64,000 nucleotides of DNA, from assembly GCA_903929355.1 (NCBI GenBank), contig CAIYUN010000050.1:1-64000 (forward strand), given 5' to 3'. This document shows positions 8,913 to 16,535 of this stretch, piece after piece. Source of the DNA: an uncultured Opitutaceae bacterium (lineage in GTDB: Bacteria; Verrucomicrobiota; Verrucomicrobiia; Opitutales; Opitutaceae). Numbering within the stretch: the stretch's first letter is position 1; each line of letters opens with the position of its first letter. The notes under the pieces were generated by a model, which ran no database searches, was not told where the DNA came from, and saw only the letters and a list, made by a program, of their open reading frames with translations. Position numbers and translations under genes: made by a program.

Positions 8913-10076
8913 TCAACGGAGTCCGAACACCGACTCGTCAATCAACAGCTTCTCCGGATAGACCACCCGCCCGCGCATCAGCGCGTCATCGCCCAGGATT
9001 TCATGCCGCACCTCCGCGAGCCGCACCGCCTGCTCCGGGCGCTCCGGCCGCAGCCCGCTGAACACCCCCTTGGCCTTGTCGTCGGCGAAGAGGACCGGGG
9101 CCCGGTAGACCAACAGATAGTCGAGCTGCCGGGCGCGGACCAGCTCGCTGACGAGTTGAGCCCCGCCCTCAAACAACACGCCGGAGATCTTCTCATCGGC
9201 GCATTTCCGGCGGAAGTCGGCAAAAGGCACCCGTTGGGTCGCGGACTCGAAGCACCAGACCTTGATGCCCTGCTCGCGGAGCTTGCGCACATAGCCCAGG
9301 CCGCCGTGGGGTGTGGTCACCACGACCGTGCGTTCGCGAAACTCATCGCTGAACACGCGGGGCATGTTTTTGTCCACCACGGTCCGCAGCAACCCGTCGA
9401 ACACGAAGCGCCACGGGCACCACTCCACCACCCCCTCGCACCGTGCCGTCAGACGGGGATTGTCCTTCAGGATGGTCATCGCCCCGACCGCAATGCCCGG
9501 AAACAACCGGCGCCAACGATGCACATCAGCCCGGGCCGTCTCACCCGTGATCCAGCGCGACTCGCCGGTGCGACAGGCGATTTTGCCGTCCAGGGTCACC
9601 GCCGACTTCGCCGCCAGCAAGGGACCGTTTTGGGTGATCCCATGGTTGAAAATCAAATTCAAGTCCGTGCATTCGCGTTCCAGCACCCCGGCCGTGACCT
9701 CCACCCCCGCCGCGCGCAACCCGGTGAGCCCGCGACCCGCGTGCGCCGGGTTGGGGTCGGTGGCTCCGACGACCACCCGCCGGAGGCCGGCCGCCATGAT
9801 GGCTTCCGTGCACGCCCCCGTGCGCCCGGCCGTCGAGCACGGCTCAAGGGTGACGTAGAGGGTCGCACCCGCGGCCGGCCTCCGGCCCAGACCGTCCAGC
9901 GCCACGCGTTCCGCGTGAGGCCCGCCATCCTGCGCATGCCAGCCCTCCGCCACCACCTGTCCGTCTTCGACGATGAGTGCGCCGACCATCGGGTTGGGAT
10001 GCGTCGCCCCCCACCCGCGCCGCGCCAGCGCGAGCGCCTGCCGCATGAAAACCTCCTGTGGTTCGATGGTGATCAT
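8913..10076 (-). CDS. ribD: bifunctional riboflavin biosynthesis deaminase/reductase
   Basis: 387 residues with the two RibD domains. The N-terminal CMP/dCMP-type deaminase (about 8-125) carries the zinc ligands in PHAERVAL and TLEPCSTAGRTGACTEAI. The C-terminal RibD_C reductase (about 150-380) carries KSAVTLDGKIA and FEGGAQL. It catalyses two successive steps on the pyrimidine intermediate of riboflavin synthesis. No other rib genes are adjacent and no FMN riboswitch is recognisable upstream. It starts 9 bases after the stop of the metallo-hydrolase gene, so the two are probably co-transcribed. Confidence 0.95.
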   Translation of the reverse strand: MITIEPQEVFMRQALALARRGWGATHPNPMVGALIVEDGQVVAEGWHAQDGGPHAERVALDGLGRRPAAGATLYVTLEPCSTAGRTGACTEAIMAAGLRRVVVGATDPNPAHAGRGLTGLRAAGVEVTAGVLERECTDLNLIFNHGITQNGPLLAAKSAVTLDGKIACRTGESRWITGETARADVHRWRRLFPGIAVGAMTILKDNPRLTARCEGVVEWCPWRFVFDGLLRTVVDKNMPRVFSDEFRERTVVVTTPHGGLGYVRKLREQGIKVWCFESATQRVPFADFRRKCADEKISGVLFEGGAQLVSELVRARQLDYLLVYRAPVLFADDKAKGVFSGLRPERPEQAVRLAEVRHEILGDDALMRGRVVYPEKLLIDESVFGLR

Positions 10077-10085
10077 GCAATCCCC

Positions 10086-10721
10086 TCACCCGCGCACATG
10101 GGGGTTGCCCGCCTTCTCCGCCCCGACGGTCGTCGCCGGGCCATGTCCGGGATACACCGCCGTACCCTCAGGCAGCGTGTAGATTTGAGTGCGGATGGAT
10201 TGCTCCAGTTGCGCAAAGCTGCCGCCCGGCAGGTCCGTCCGCCCGACGCTCTGCCTGAAGAGCGCGTCGCCGACAAAGGCCGCATGCTGATCCTTGAAAT
10301 AAAACAGCACGCTCCCCGGGCAGTGCCCTGGCACCTGCCGCACCTCCGCCGTGGTGCCCAGCGCGTCGAGCCGGTCGCCTTGGGCGACCCAACGGTCCAC
10401 CTTGACGGGCTCCAGCCCAAGATCCTCGTCCATGAACTTCTTCATCACCTCCGGTGTCTCGATCAGGACTTGGTCGGCCCGATGGGCGCTCACCCGCGCG
10501 CCCGAAGCGCGGACGACCTCGGCCCCGCCCTGCATATGGTCCCAATGGCCGTGGGTGATCCACAACTCCGTGAGCCGGCATTGCTCCGCGTCGAGGATCG
10601 CCCTCACCTGCTCCCAGACCCCACCGGGCGCGTCAATCAAGACCGCCTCGCCCCGGGTCGGGGCGGTGAGGAGATAGGCGTTGGTCTGGATCGGTCCTGC
10701 GGGCAGGACATGGAGCTTCAT
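10086..10721 (-). CDS. MBL-fold metallo-hydrolase (glyoxalase II-like)
   Basis: 211 residues of the metallo-beta-lactamase fold. The metal site is visible as THGHWDH with further histidines in VPGHCPGS, the Asp in FVGDALF and the His in YPGHGP. The proportions match small glyoxalase II-like hydrolases rather than RNases. The substrate cannot be told from sequence; a thioester such as S-lactoylglutathione or a persulfide is possible. It is first in a run with ribD and rdgB. The ATG at 10721 directly begins MKLHVLPAGPIQTNAYLL, the usual family start. Confidence 0.88.
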   Translation of the reverse strand: MKLHVLPAGPIQTNAYLLTAPTRGEAVLIDAPGGVWEQVRAILDAEQCRLTELWITHGHWDHMQGGAEVVRASGARVSAHRADQVLIETPEVMKKFMDEDLGLEPVKVDRWVAQGDRLDALGTTAEVRQVPGHCPGSVLFYFKDQHAAFVGDALFRQSVGRTDLPGGSFAQLEQSIRTQIYTLPEGTAVYPGHGPATTVGAEKAGNPHVRG

Positions 10722-10975
10722 CCCGTTAATCCACGCGGTTTCAACCGCCGTGCAACGCGAAAGCGTTTTCCAAGGGTTGGGCCAGTTCGCTCACTCCAAC
10801 GCCAGCTCCGGCTGCGCCAGATCCGGGCGGCATCCATCAAATCCGCAAGCCGTGCGGTGGAAATGACAAGTATCGAGGAGCACAGGGGCACGATCCGGAT
10901 TACAATCACCATGACCACCAACCATCTGGAATCGAACCTACTTCCTCTCGTCCCTTTCTCGTGTTCCGAGCCCCG

Positions 10976-11643
10976 ATGATCTCCCTCCGTCAACGCTTCC
11001 TCCCGCTGCTTTTGCTGGCGCTCCTGCTGCAGGCCTGCGAAGCCGAGCGGACGGTCAGCTGGGAGCAAATCTCCCACTTTAGTCCGCCTTTGGTTCAAAC
11101 CCGCGAGGATCCGTGGCCAAGTGCGCAAAAAATCGCCGCCTCCGTCCCCAACTCACGTTTTGTGGTCGGCCATGGCAATGGCATGCTCCCGCTCTATCCG
11201 ACCGGAACCGTGCTGGTGCTGCAAAGCTTTCCTGGAATCACCTCCAGTCGGGCATGACCGTCGTTTACGGGTCCGATCCGTCCTCCCCGTTCAGTCTCGT
11301 GTGCCAGATCATTGAGGAACAAACTCAAACCGGCTCCTGGACGGTGCGGGCGCTGTCAGACAACGAGCCATCGGCCGGTCAGGTGACCGAGGCCAATTAC
11401 ATCGGCACCGTGGTGGCCGCGCTCCGTCGCGGCGACGGGGCTCCGCCCACCCCGCTGCCACGCAACCTCGCGCAGACACCGGACGCCTACTGCCTGCTGC
11501 GCTGCCATGTCGGCGGGGAAATCCACCCGCAGGCGCTGCCCCCGCTGGCCCCGGCCCCCGGCGCGGTCGCAATGAGCGGGGCGCAGCCATCACGCCGGAT
11601 CGCGGCCTGGCTGGCCCGGGTGGGGGCCCCCGCCGCCAGATGA
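10976..11643 (+). CDS. lipoprotein with a signal-peptidase-like (S24/S26) domain, apparent frameshift
   Basis: Two overlapping frames make sense only together. The first gives a lipoprotein signal (MISLRQRF, then LLLLALLLQAC) and continues to FVVGHGNGMLPLYPTGTVLVLQSF. The second continues as SWNHLQSGMTVVYGSDP to the end. Adding one base near the TTT at 11228-11230 joins them into about 222 residues. The segment GNGMLPLYPTGTVLVLQ with a following GMTVVY resembles the Ser-containing core of S24/S26 peptidase-like proteins, but the catalytic serine position is occupied by asparagine or glycine here. Function is unknown. A GTG at 10961 is an alternative start. The break may be a sequencing error or real. 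Confidence 0.6.
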
Positions 11644-11794
11644 AGCCCATGGGCAGAACCAAAGGCCGGCCCCCACGGCAAGAAATGGCGAGCAATGCAC
11701 AAATTATGGCGGGCAGCTGAAACCGGGAAAAGCTAGACTGGCCCGGCAGCAACCCCACCGCCCGCCAAACCTCAAACCTGATCCACCCCACCCC

Positions 11795-12085
11795 ATGCTC
11801 ACCAAATACGCCATCGAGTACAGCCCGCGCTTCCGCAAGCACTCGCCTCCCGCGCATCACGTCTATTACTCGGACGACCCGGTCGCCTGCGAAGAGTTTA
11901 CGCAGGAACTCTTGCAGCAGGGGATGGGGATACATGCCATCAAGCGAGAGGGTGTGGACCTGCCCCGGCCCGAGTTTGACCGGATTGTCCGGGTCGCGGC
12001 CGCCCGGCTCGCCGCGCAGCACATCTGCGTTTCGCTCAACATCAAGCCTGACGAGGAGCGATTCCGCTTCGGGTTCGCCGATTGA
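11795..12085 (+). CDS. small conserved-looking protein of unknown function
   Basis: 96 residues, not recognised. The protein is charged and soluble-looking, with no signal peptide or membrane segment. It has an acidic and basic mix, for example EYSPRFRKHSPPAHHVYYSDD at the N-terminus (first 20 quoted region shortened in meaning only) and a repeated pattern of Asp/Glu near the C-terminus. Support for being a real gene: codon use like its neighbours, ATG after a purine-rich stretch, and position as first gene of a same-strand run with the TraR/DksA-like and HPF-like genes. A role in the stress response is inferred only from those neighbours. Confidence 0.6.
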   Translation: MLTKYAIEYSPRFRKHSPPAHHVYYSDDPVACEEFTQELLQQGMGIHAIKREGVDLPRPEFDRIVRVAAARLAAQHICVSLNIKPDEERFRFGFAD

Positions 12086-12147
12086 ACGAAGTCCACTCCA
12101 CTGCGGACCCTGAACCCGCGGACACCCACCCAAGCCACTGCCCGCCC

Positions 12148-12603
12148 ATGCTCGCCAAAAAATCACCCCACCCGTCCCTTCGTGGTGCCAAATTGCATCC
12201 CCGCAAGTTGGCTGTCGCGGCGACGGAAAGCTCACCGCCCGGCTGGGCGTGGCACCGCCGCACTCTGCTCCGGTTGCGTCAGCAACTGGTGGCGGCATGC
12301 GCCTCATTGTTACAGGCAGGCACCGCGCCCGCAGAAACCGGAGGGATGGACCGGGCGGACAGCGCGAACGACCGTGAGAGTCGCGCGGGACTGCTGGCGA
12401 AACTGAATGCCGCGGAGGACCAACTGGGTGAGGTGGACGCTGCCCTGCAACGGCTCATCGACGGCAACTATGGCAGGTGTGCGGAAACCGGCCGACCCAT
12501 CGCCGCTGCACGACTGCGCGCCCTGCCTTGGACCCGGTTCAGCCGGGCCGCCGCAGGGAGGCACGAACGGAAGGGAGTAAAACCCGGAGAAACCACCCCA
12601 TGA
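12148..12603 (+). CDS. TraR/DksA-family-like protein with degenerate zinc site
   Basis: 151 residues. The C-terminal part AALQRLIDGNYGRCAETGRP, followed by IAAARLRALPWTRF, matches the DksA/TraR C4 zinc-finger region. Only the first cysteine is kept; the usual second pair is missing (TRFSRAA). An N-terminal coiled-coil-like segment (about 40-110) precedes it, as in DksA. Proteins of this family bind RNA polymerase through the secondary channel and modulate transcription under stress; this one would have to fold without zinc. ATG 12148 is chosen; a TTG at 12082 overlapping the previous stop is an alternative. The stop overlaps the next gene (ATGA). Confidence 0.7.
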   Translation: MLAKKSPHPSLRGAKLHPRKLAVAATESSPPGWAWHRRTLLRLRQQLVAACASLLQAGTAPAETGGMDRADSANDRESRAGLLAKLNAAEDQLGEVDAALQRLIDGNYGRCAETGRPIAAARLRALPWTRFSRAAAGRHERKGVKPGETTP

Positions 12604-13031
12604 TCACGCCTCTGCAAACCACCTATCGCGGATTGGAACGCTCCACGGCGGTCACCCGCTGCATCCGTGCGCGGACCGACAAGCTGGCAAAGCATTTCGG
12701 ACGCATCATCGCCTGCCGGGTCGTCATCGAGCAGCCCAACCGGCATCAAGTCCGTGGTCGCCTCTTTCACGTCCGCATCGATCTCACGGTTCCGGGTGCG
12801 GAGATTGTTGTGCGCCACGAACCGGCGGCCCATATCCCGCCGGCCGAAGCGGACGGCAGCGACGCGGTCGATCGGATCCCCGAAGCCGCCGCACCCCACA
12901 AGGACGCCTACCTGGCTATCCATGATGCGTTTGACATCGCCCACCGGCGACTGGAGGACCGGGAACGGCGACAACGCAAGAAAGCTCTCCACCAGGCCCC
13001 GCCTTGGCGTGTAGGCAAAGCCGCGGTCTGA
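12600..13031 (+). CDS. ribosome-associated HPF/RaiA-like protein
   Basis: 143 residues. The region TRCIRARTDKLAKHFGRIIA, followed by CRVVIEQPNRHQ and GRLFHVRIDLTVPGAEIVV, fits the beta-alpha-beta-beta-beta-alpha fold of hibernation-promoting factors (S30AE domain). It would stabilise inactive ribosomes in stationary phase or under starvation. It overlaps the TraR/DksA-like gene by four bases, and the pairing of two growth-arrest functions makes sense. The C-terminal tail is basic (RRQRKKALHQAP). It lacks the long dimerisation domain of long-form HPF, so it is the short type. Confidence 0.78.
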   Translation: MITPLQTTYRGLERSTAVTRCIRARTDKLAKHFGRIIACRVVIEQPNRHQVRGRLFHVRIDLTVPGAEIVVRHEPAAHIPPAEADGSDAVDRIPEAAAPHKDAYLAIHDAFDIAHRRLEDRERRQRKKALHQAPPWRVGKAAV

Positions 13032-13131
13032 ATTCATGACTGGTCCGGCGGGAACGCTCCCCCAACCTTTCCTAAGCGAGGCTCGCCGGGCGGACCGTAA
13101 CCGCTGACCAGGTCAACCGGGCAAGCTCCCT

Positions 13132-13719
13132 TCATGGTCCGGCGGGATCCGGGTTGTCATTCTTCCAGCACAGGACATCCGGCGCTTGCCGCGGTGTCGG
13201 TGCGGGAAGTGATGCCGGGTAGCCCACCGTCAGGGGAAAAACGGCGGCGACATCCGACGGAATCCCGAGCTCCTCCTTCACCTCCGGCAGATTCAGCCAG
13301 GGACGCGCGATCCCGATCGGGCAGGTGCCGAGGCCCGCCGCATGCGCGGCCAGCATGAAATTCTGGGCGGCCAGACAGCAATCCTCGGCCGGGTTGAGGC
13401 CCTCGTGCCGGGCGCAGATGACCAACAGGGTGCTGGCGTTGTAGAAGATGTTGTAGGTCGGGTCCGTCAGCGTGTCCCCCCGTTCATGAAACCCAAAGGG
13501 CGCGAGCACCATGGCGAGAAAATGCGCCTTGGCCCTGACCGAATACTCCAGCAGCCGGGGCCGCCCCTGAAAAACCGCGAAGGCCCAAGGCTGATGGTTC
13601 ATCGCGCTCGGAGCCTGAAGAGCGGCGTCGATGAGTTCGTTGAGGGTGGAGGCTGCCACCTTGGCCGAGGTGTAGTCCCGAATGGCCCGGCGCTGGTAGA
13701 TGGCTTCGATGAGTTCCAT
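13132..13719 (-). CDS. nitroreductase-family FMN oxidoreductase
   Basis: 195 residues. The N-terminal IYQRRAIRDYTSAKV and SAMNHQPWAFAVF motifs are those of the NfsA/NfsB-like nitroreductase superfamily, which binds FMN and uses NAD(P)H as donor; AAHAAGLGTCPIG is the usual C-terminal signature. The enzyme is a soluble homodimer in known members. The substrate is not predictable. It lies 27 bases downstream of the universal stress protein gene on the same strand, a pairing common in low-oxygen and stress regulons. Confidence 0.88.
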   Translation of the reverse strand: MELIEAIYQRRAIRDYTSAKVAASTLNELIDAALQAPSAMNHQPWAFAVFQGRPRLLEYSVRAKAHFLAMVLAPFGFHERGDTLTDPTYNIFYNASTLLVICARHEGLNPAEDCCLAAQNFMLAAHAAGLGTCPIGIARPWLNLPEVKEELGIPSDVAAVFPLTVGYPASLPAPTPRQAPDVLCWKNDNPDPAGP

Positions 13720-13746
13720 GGTGGAGGCCTTCGTCCTGACCGTGGG

Positions 13747-14208
13747 TCACTTTGCCGCCTTGGCGGCCTTGGGTTTGGCCGCGGGCACCACGAGCACCGG
13801 GCAGCGGGAGCGTTTGAGCACCCCGCTCGCCGTGCTGCCCGCCAGCAGGTCGTAAAAGGCCGAGTGGCCATGCGAGCCGATCACGATATAGTCCGCGGCG
13901 CATTTCCTGGCCTGGTCAATAATTTCCCTCACCGGCGGCCCGCTCCGGCACACCGCCTCCACCTTGGACACCCGCCGCCCGAGTGATTTCACCAAGGTGG
14001 TGAGGTGCCGGGAAGCGGCCCGCTCGACCCCTGCCGACATCAGGGCGACATCCGTGACCATCAGGTCGTATTCATTGATGATCACCGGTTGCTGGACAAC
14101 GTGCAGCAGCACCACGCGGCCGTTGATCGCGCGCGCCAGCGTGGCCGCCGCCGCCAAAACCGGCCGGCTGACGGTGGAAAAATCAATGGGCACAAGGATG
14201 GTTTTCAT
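13747..14208 (-). CDS. universal stress protein (UspA family)
   Basis: 153 residues, a single Usp domain. The start MKTILVPIDFSTVSRPVLAA and the ATP-binding signature GSHGHSAFYDLLAGSTASGV near residues 118-138 indicate the nucleotide-binding subtype. A Lys/Ala-rich tail (KPKAAKAAK) follows. It lies 115 bases downstream of the LuxR-type response regulator on the same strand and just upstream of the nitroreductase, so a common control is plausible but not shown. Confidence 0.93.
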   Translation of the reverse strand: MKTILVPIDFSTVSRPVLAAAATLARAINGRVVLLHVVQQPVIINEYDLMVTDVALMSAGVERAASRHLTTLVKSLGRRVSKVEAVCRSGPPVREIIDQARKCAADYIVIGSHGHSAFYDLLAGSTASGVLKRSRCPVLVVPAAKPKAAKAAK

Positions 14209-14323
14209 GAGAATGGCCGGAGGATCAAATGACCATGCGGCTGGGTCATGATAATGCCAAGCCCCGCCTGGCACTCCGCAGTATTTCGCAAAAGACCGCC
14301 GTTTTTTGCGGTTCGTCCAGGCG

Positions 14324-15028
14324 TCAGGTGCCACCGTCCTGCGTCTCGACCCAGCGGACAGCGTGGCGGATGAGCGCAGGCATGTCGGCCAGGCCGAGCT
14401 TCTCCTTGATCCTGGCGCGGTGAACATCCACCGTCTTGGGGCTGATATGAAGCTGCCCGGCGACTTCCTTGGTGCCCCGACCGTGACCGATCAGCTTGAA
14501 AACTTCAAACTCGCGGTCACTCAGCTTCTCAATCGGCGAACTGGAGCCACGGGGCCGGCGCCCGGACAACGCCCCGAGAATCTGCGCCGACATCCGGCTG
14601 CTGACATACACCTGTCCGGCGAGCACCTGGCGGATCGCGGCCAGCAGACTTTCGCCGCCGGCTTCTTTCATGATGTAACCCTGCGCGCCGGCCCGGAGCA
14701 CCCGCTCGGCGTAGATCGTCTCGTCATGCATGGACACCACCAGAATGGGCAAACTGGGCCGCTCCGCCCGCAAGTCCTTGATAAACTCAACCCCGCTGCG
14801 ACCCGGCATGGTGAGGTCGGTCAGGACCAGATCCGCCGCCGCCCGGGCCAGCTCGCGCATGGCCTCGGCTGGGCTGCCCGCCTCACCACAGACGGCCAGG
14901 TCGGGCTGCCGCTCAATGAGTTGCGCGAGACCCGAGCGCATAAACGGATGATCGTCCACCAACAGCACGCGTCGCCGGGTTGGCGGGGCGGGATCCGGCT
15001 TCTGTTTGGAGCTAACGACCGGCTTCAT
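14324..15028 (-). CDS. LuxR/NarL-family response regulator of the four-gene signalling operon
   Basis: 234 residues. The receiver domain (about 18-135) has acidic residues in LLVDDHPFM, phospho-acceptor Asp in DLVLTDLTMPG and Lys in GYIMKEA. The LuxR-type DNA-binding helix-turn-helix is near the C-terminus (LSDREFEVFKLIGHGRGTKE, KTVDVHRARIKEKLGL). It is the last gene of the operon and overlaps the REC-kinase gene by four bases, so it is the likely phosphorylation target of that kinase. Candidate targets are the adjacent stress genes and the divergent cytochrome/cupredoxin cluster. Confidence 0.93.
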   Translation of the reverse strand: MKPVVSSKQKPDPAPPTRRRVLLVDDHPFMRSGLAQLIERQPDLAVCGEAGSPAEAMRELARAAADLVLTDLTMPGRSGVEFIKDLRAERPSLPILVVSMHDETIYAERVLRAGAQGYIMKEAGGESLLAAIRQVLAGQVYVSSRMSAQILGALSGRRPRGSSSPIEKLSDREFEVFKLIGHGRGTKEVAGQLHISPKTVDVHRARIKEKLGLADMPALIRHAVRWVETQDGGT

Positions 15029-16095
15029 GGCGGGAGGGGCAATGAGCAGCGGATGGTGACTCCCCGGCCGGACTCCGACACGACATCCAGCCCCGCCCCG
15101 ATTAGGCGGGCGCGGTGTTGCATGACGCCCAATCCCACGCCCTCCGGCTTGGGGGCGCCAGCCGGCAGGCCCGTGCCGTCGTCGGTGATGTCCAGCACCA
15201 GAGTGCTCCCTTTCCGCACCAAGCGGACCAGCACGGATCGGGCACGCGCATGTTTGAGAGCGTTGTTCACCGCCTCTTGGGCGATGCGGTAAAGGTGCAC
15301 GGACCGGACCGGATCGGTCAGGGTGACGGAGTCGGGACACTCGAACCGGCAGCGCAGGCGGCCCAGCGAATTGGTCCGCGCGGCCAGCTCGGCCAGGCTG
15401 GTCTGGAGGGCGTCGGGCCCGCCGCCGATAGGCACCAGGCCGTGGGCCAGCAGCCGCGTCTGCATGACGGCCTCGCGCAAAAGGCGGGCCAGCTCTTCGA
15501 GGCCCCGGGCAAGCGGCGGGTGGCCGGCGGCGTCCATCTTGAGCGCGGAGCACATCAGCTCAATCGCGGTCAGTTGCTGGCCCAGATTGTCGTGCAAATC
15601 CGCCCCGATGCTGTGGCGCTCGCGCTCGCCCACCGAGATGATCTCCGCCTCGAGCCGCCGATGCTCCCGCTGCGCGGCGACGAGCTCCTCGCCTTGCGTG
15701 ATCGCGGTCAGCGCGCGCCGGACGACGTTGGGCAGCAGGTCGAGCAGGCCGGTGCTCTTCATCACATAGTCGAGTGCGCCCTGGCGCATCATTTCAACCG
15801 CAGCCTTCTCGTCCCCCTGGCCGGTCACGACGACAAACGGCACCGGGCGTTCGTCGCGCCGCAGCCGCTCCAGCAAAACCGGCGCATCCAAGTCGGACAG
15901 CTTCAGATCGAGCAGCATCAGACTGGGGCGGTGGCTCTCCAGCCATTTGAGTGCCGCGTGGCCGGAGCCGGCGGTGGCGACCTCATACCCCTCGGCGCGC
16001 AGGGACTCGGCCATCAGGATGAGCAGGCCCTCGTCGTCGTCCACGACCAGGATTCGCGGCAATGATTTGGGACCGGACACGGCGGGCGGTTTCAA
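15025..16095 (-). CDS. receiver-histidine kinase (REC + HisKA_3 + HATPase)
   Basis: 356 residues without membrane segments. An N-terminal receiver domain (about 12-130; VVDDDEGLL, LMLLDLKLSD, YVMKSTG) is joined by a coiled coil to a HisKA_3 region (ERERHSIGADLHDNLGQQLT, phospho-His in DLHDN) and an HATPase domain (RIAQEAVNNALKHA, DDGTGLP). It is a cytoplasmic kinase gated by phosphorylation of its own receiver, a design that links the upstream kinase to the downstream LuxR regulator. Start: TTG at 16095 overlaps the previous stop; GTG at 16080 is an alternative. Both ends overlap neighbours, which suggests tight co-translation. Confidence 0.9.
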   Translation of the reverse strand: MKPPAVSGPKSLPRILVVDDDEGLLILMAESLRAEGYEVATAGSGHAALKWLESHRPSLMLLDLKLSDLDAPVLLERLRRDERPVPFVVVTGQGDEKAAVEMMRQGALDYVMKSTGLLDLLPNVVRRALTAITQGEELVAAQREHRRLEAEIISVGERERHSIGADLHDNLGQQLTAIELMCSALKMDAAGHPPLARGLEELARLLREAVMQTRLLAHGLVPIGGGPDALQTSLAELAARTNSLGRLRCRFECPDSVTLTDPVRSVHLYRIAQEAVNNALKHARARSVLVRLVRKGSTLVLDITDDGTGLPAGAPKPEGVGLGVMQHRARLIGAGLDVVSESGRGVTIRCSLPLPP

Positions 16096-16535
16096 GCGGT
16101 GCCGACTGAGGGGATGTGGAGCAGCATGAGGAACAGTCCCAGGCGCCGGATGGCCTCGCTGAACCGATCAAAGTCCACCGGCTTTTGGATGTAGACGTTG
16201 CACCCCAGCCGGTGGCAGCGTTCCACCTCGCGAATGTCGTCGGTGGTGGTGAGCATGATGACGGGCAGCTGGCGCAGCACCGGGTGTTCCTTGAGGCGGC
16301 GCAGCACCTCGATCCCGTCCACCTTGGGCATGCGGATGTCGAGCAGAACCAGATAGGTTTCGCCGTCCACCCTCGACGGGCCCGGCCCGGTTTGGAAAAA
16401 GAAATCCAGCGCCGACTGCCCGTCGCGCAGATGTTGGATGCGGTTGCGGAATCCGGCGATCTCCAGGCTTTCGCGCGCCAGGATGGCATGGCCTTCGTCG
16501 TCATCCACGATGATGATGGTGGGAGCCTGGTGCAT
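16092..16535 (-). CDS. single-domain response regulator
   Basis: 147 residues, a receiver domain only: TIIIVDDDEGHAILARESLE, phospho-Asp in YLVLLDIRMPKVDG, switch Thr in IMLTTTDD, Lys in YIQKPVD. There is no output domain. The type matches the Rcp1-like regulators that follow phytochrome- or PAS-kinases. ATG 16535 shares a base with the stop codon of the PAS kinase gene. It may shuttle phosphate from the PAS kinase to the REC-kinase next door, or act by protein contact. Confidence 0.92.
   Translation of the reverse strand: MHQAPTIIIVDDDEGHAILARESLEIAGFRNRIQHLRDGQSALDFFFQTGPGPSRVDGETYLVLLDIRMPKVDGIEVLRRLKEHPVLRQLPVIMLTTTDDIREVERCHRLGCNVYIQKPVDFDRFSEAIRRLGLFLMLLHIPSVGTA

Noticed and set aside
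10926-10945. Possible tRNA on the minus strand because of a GGTTCGATTCC element
   Set aside because: The flanking bases do not pair as a T-stem and no cloverleaf can be drawn.
14287-14310. CGCAAAA/TTTTGCG hairpin as terminator of the LuxR regulator operon
   Set aside because: The 7-bp stem is real but no T-tract follows on the minus strand, and the loop is long.
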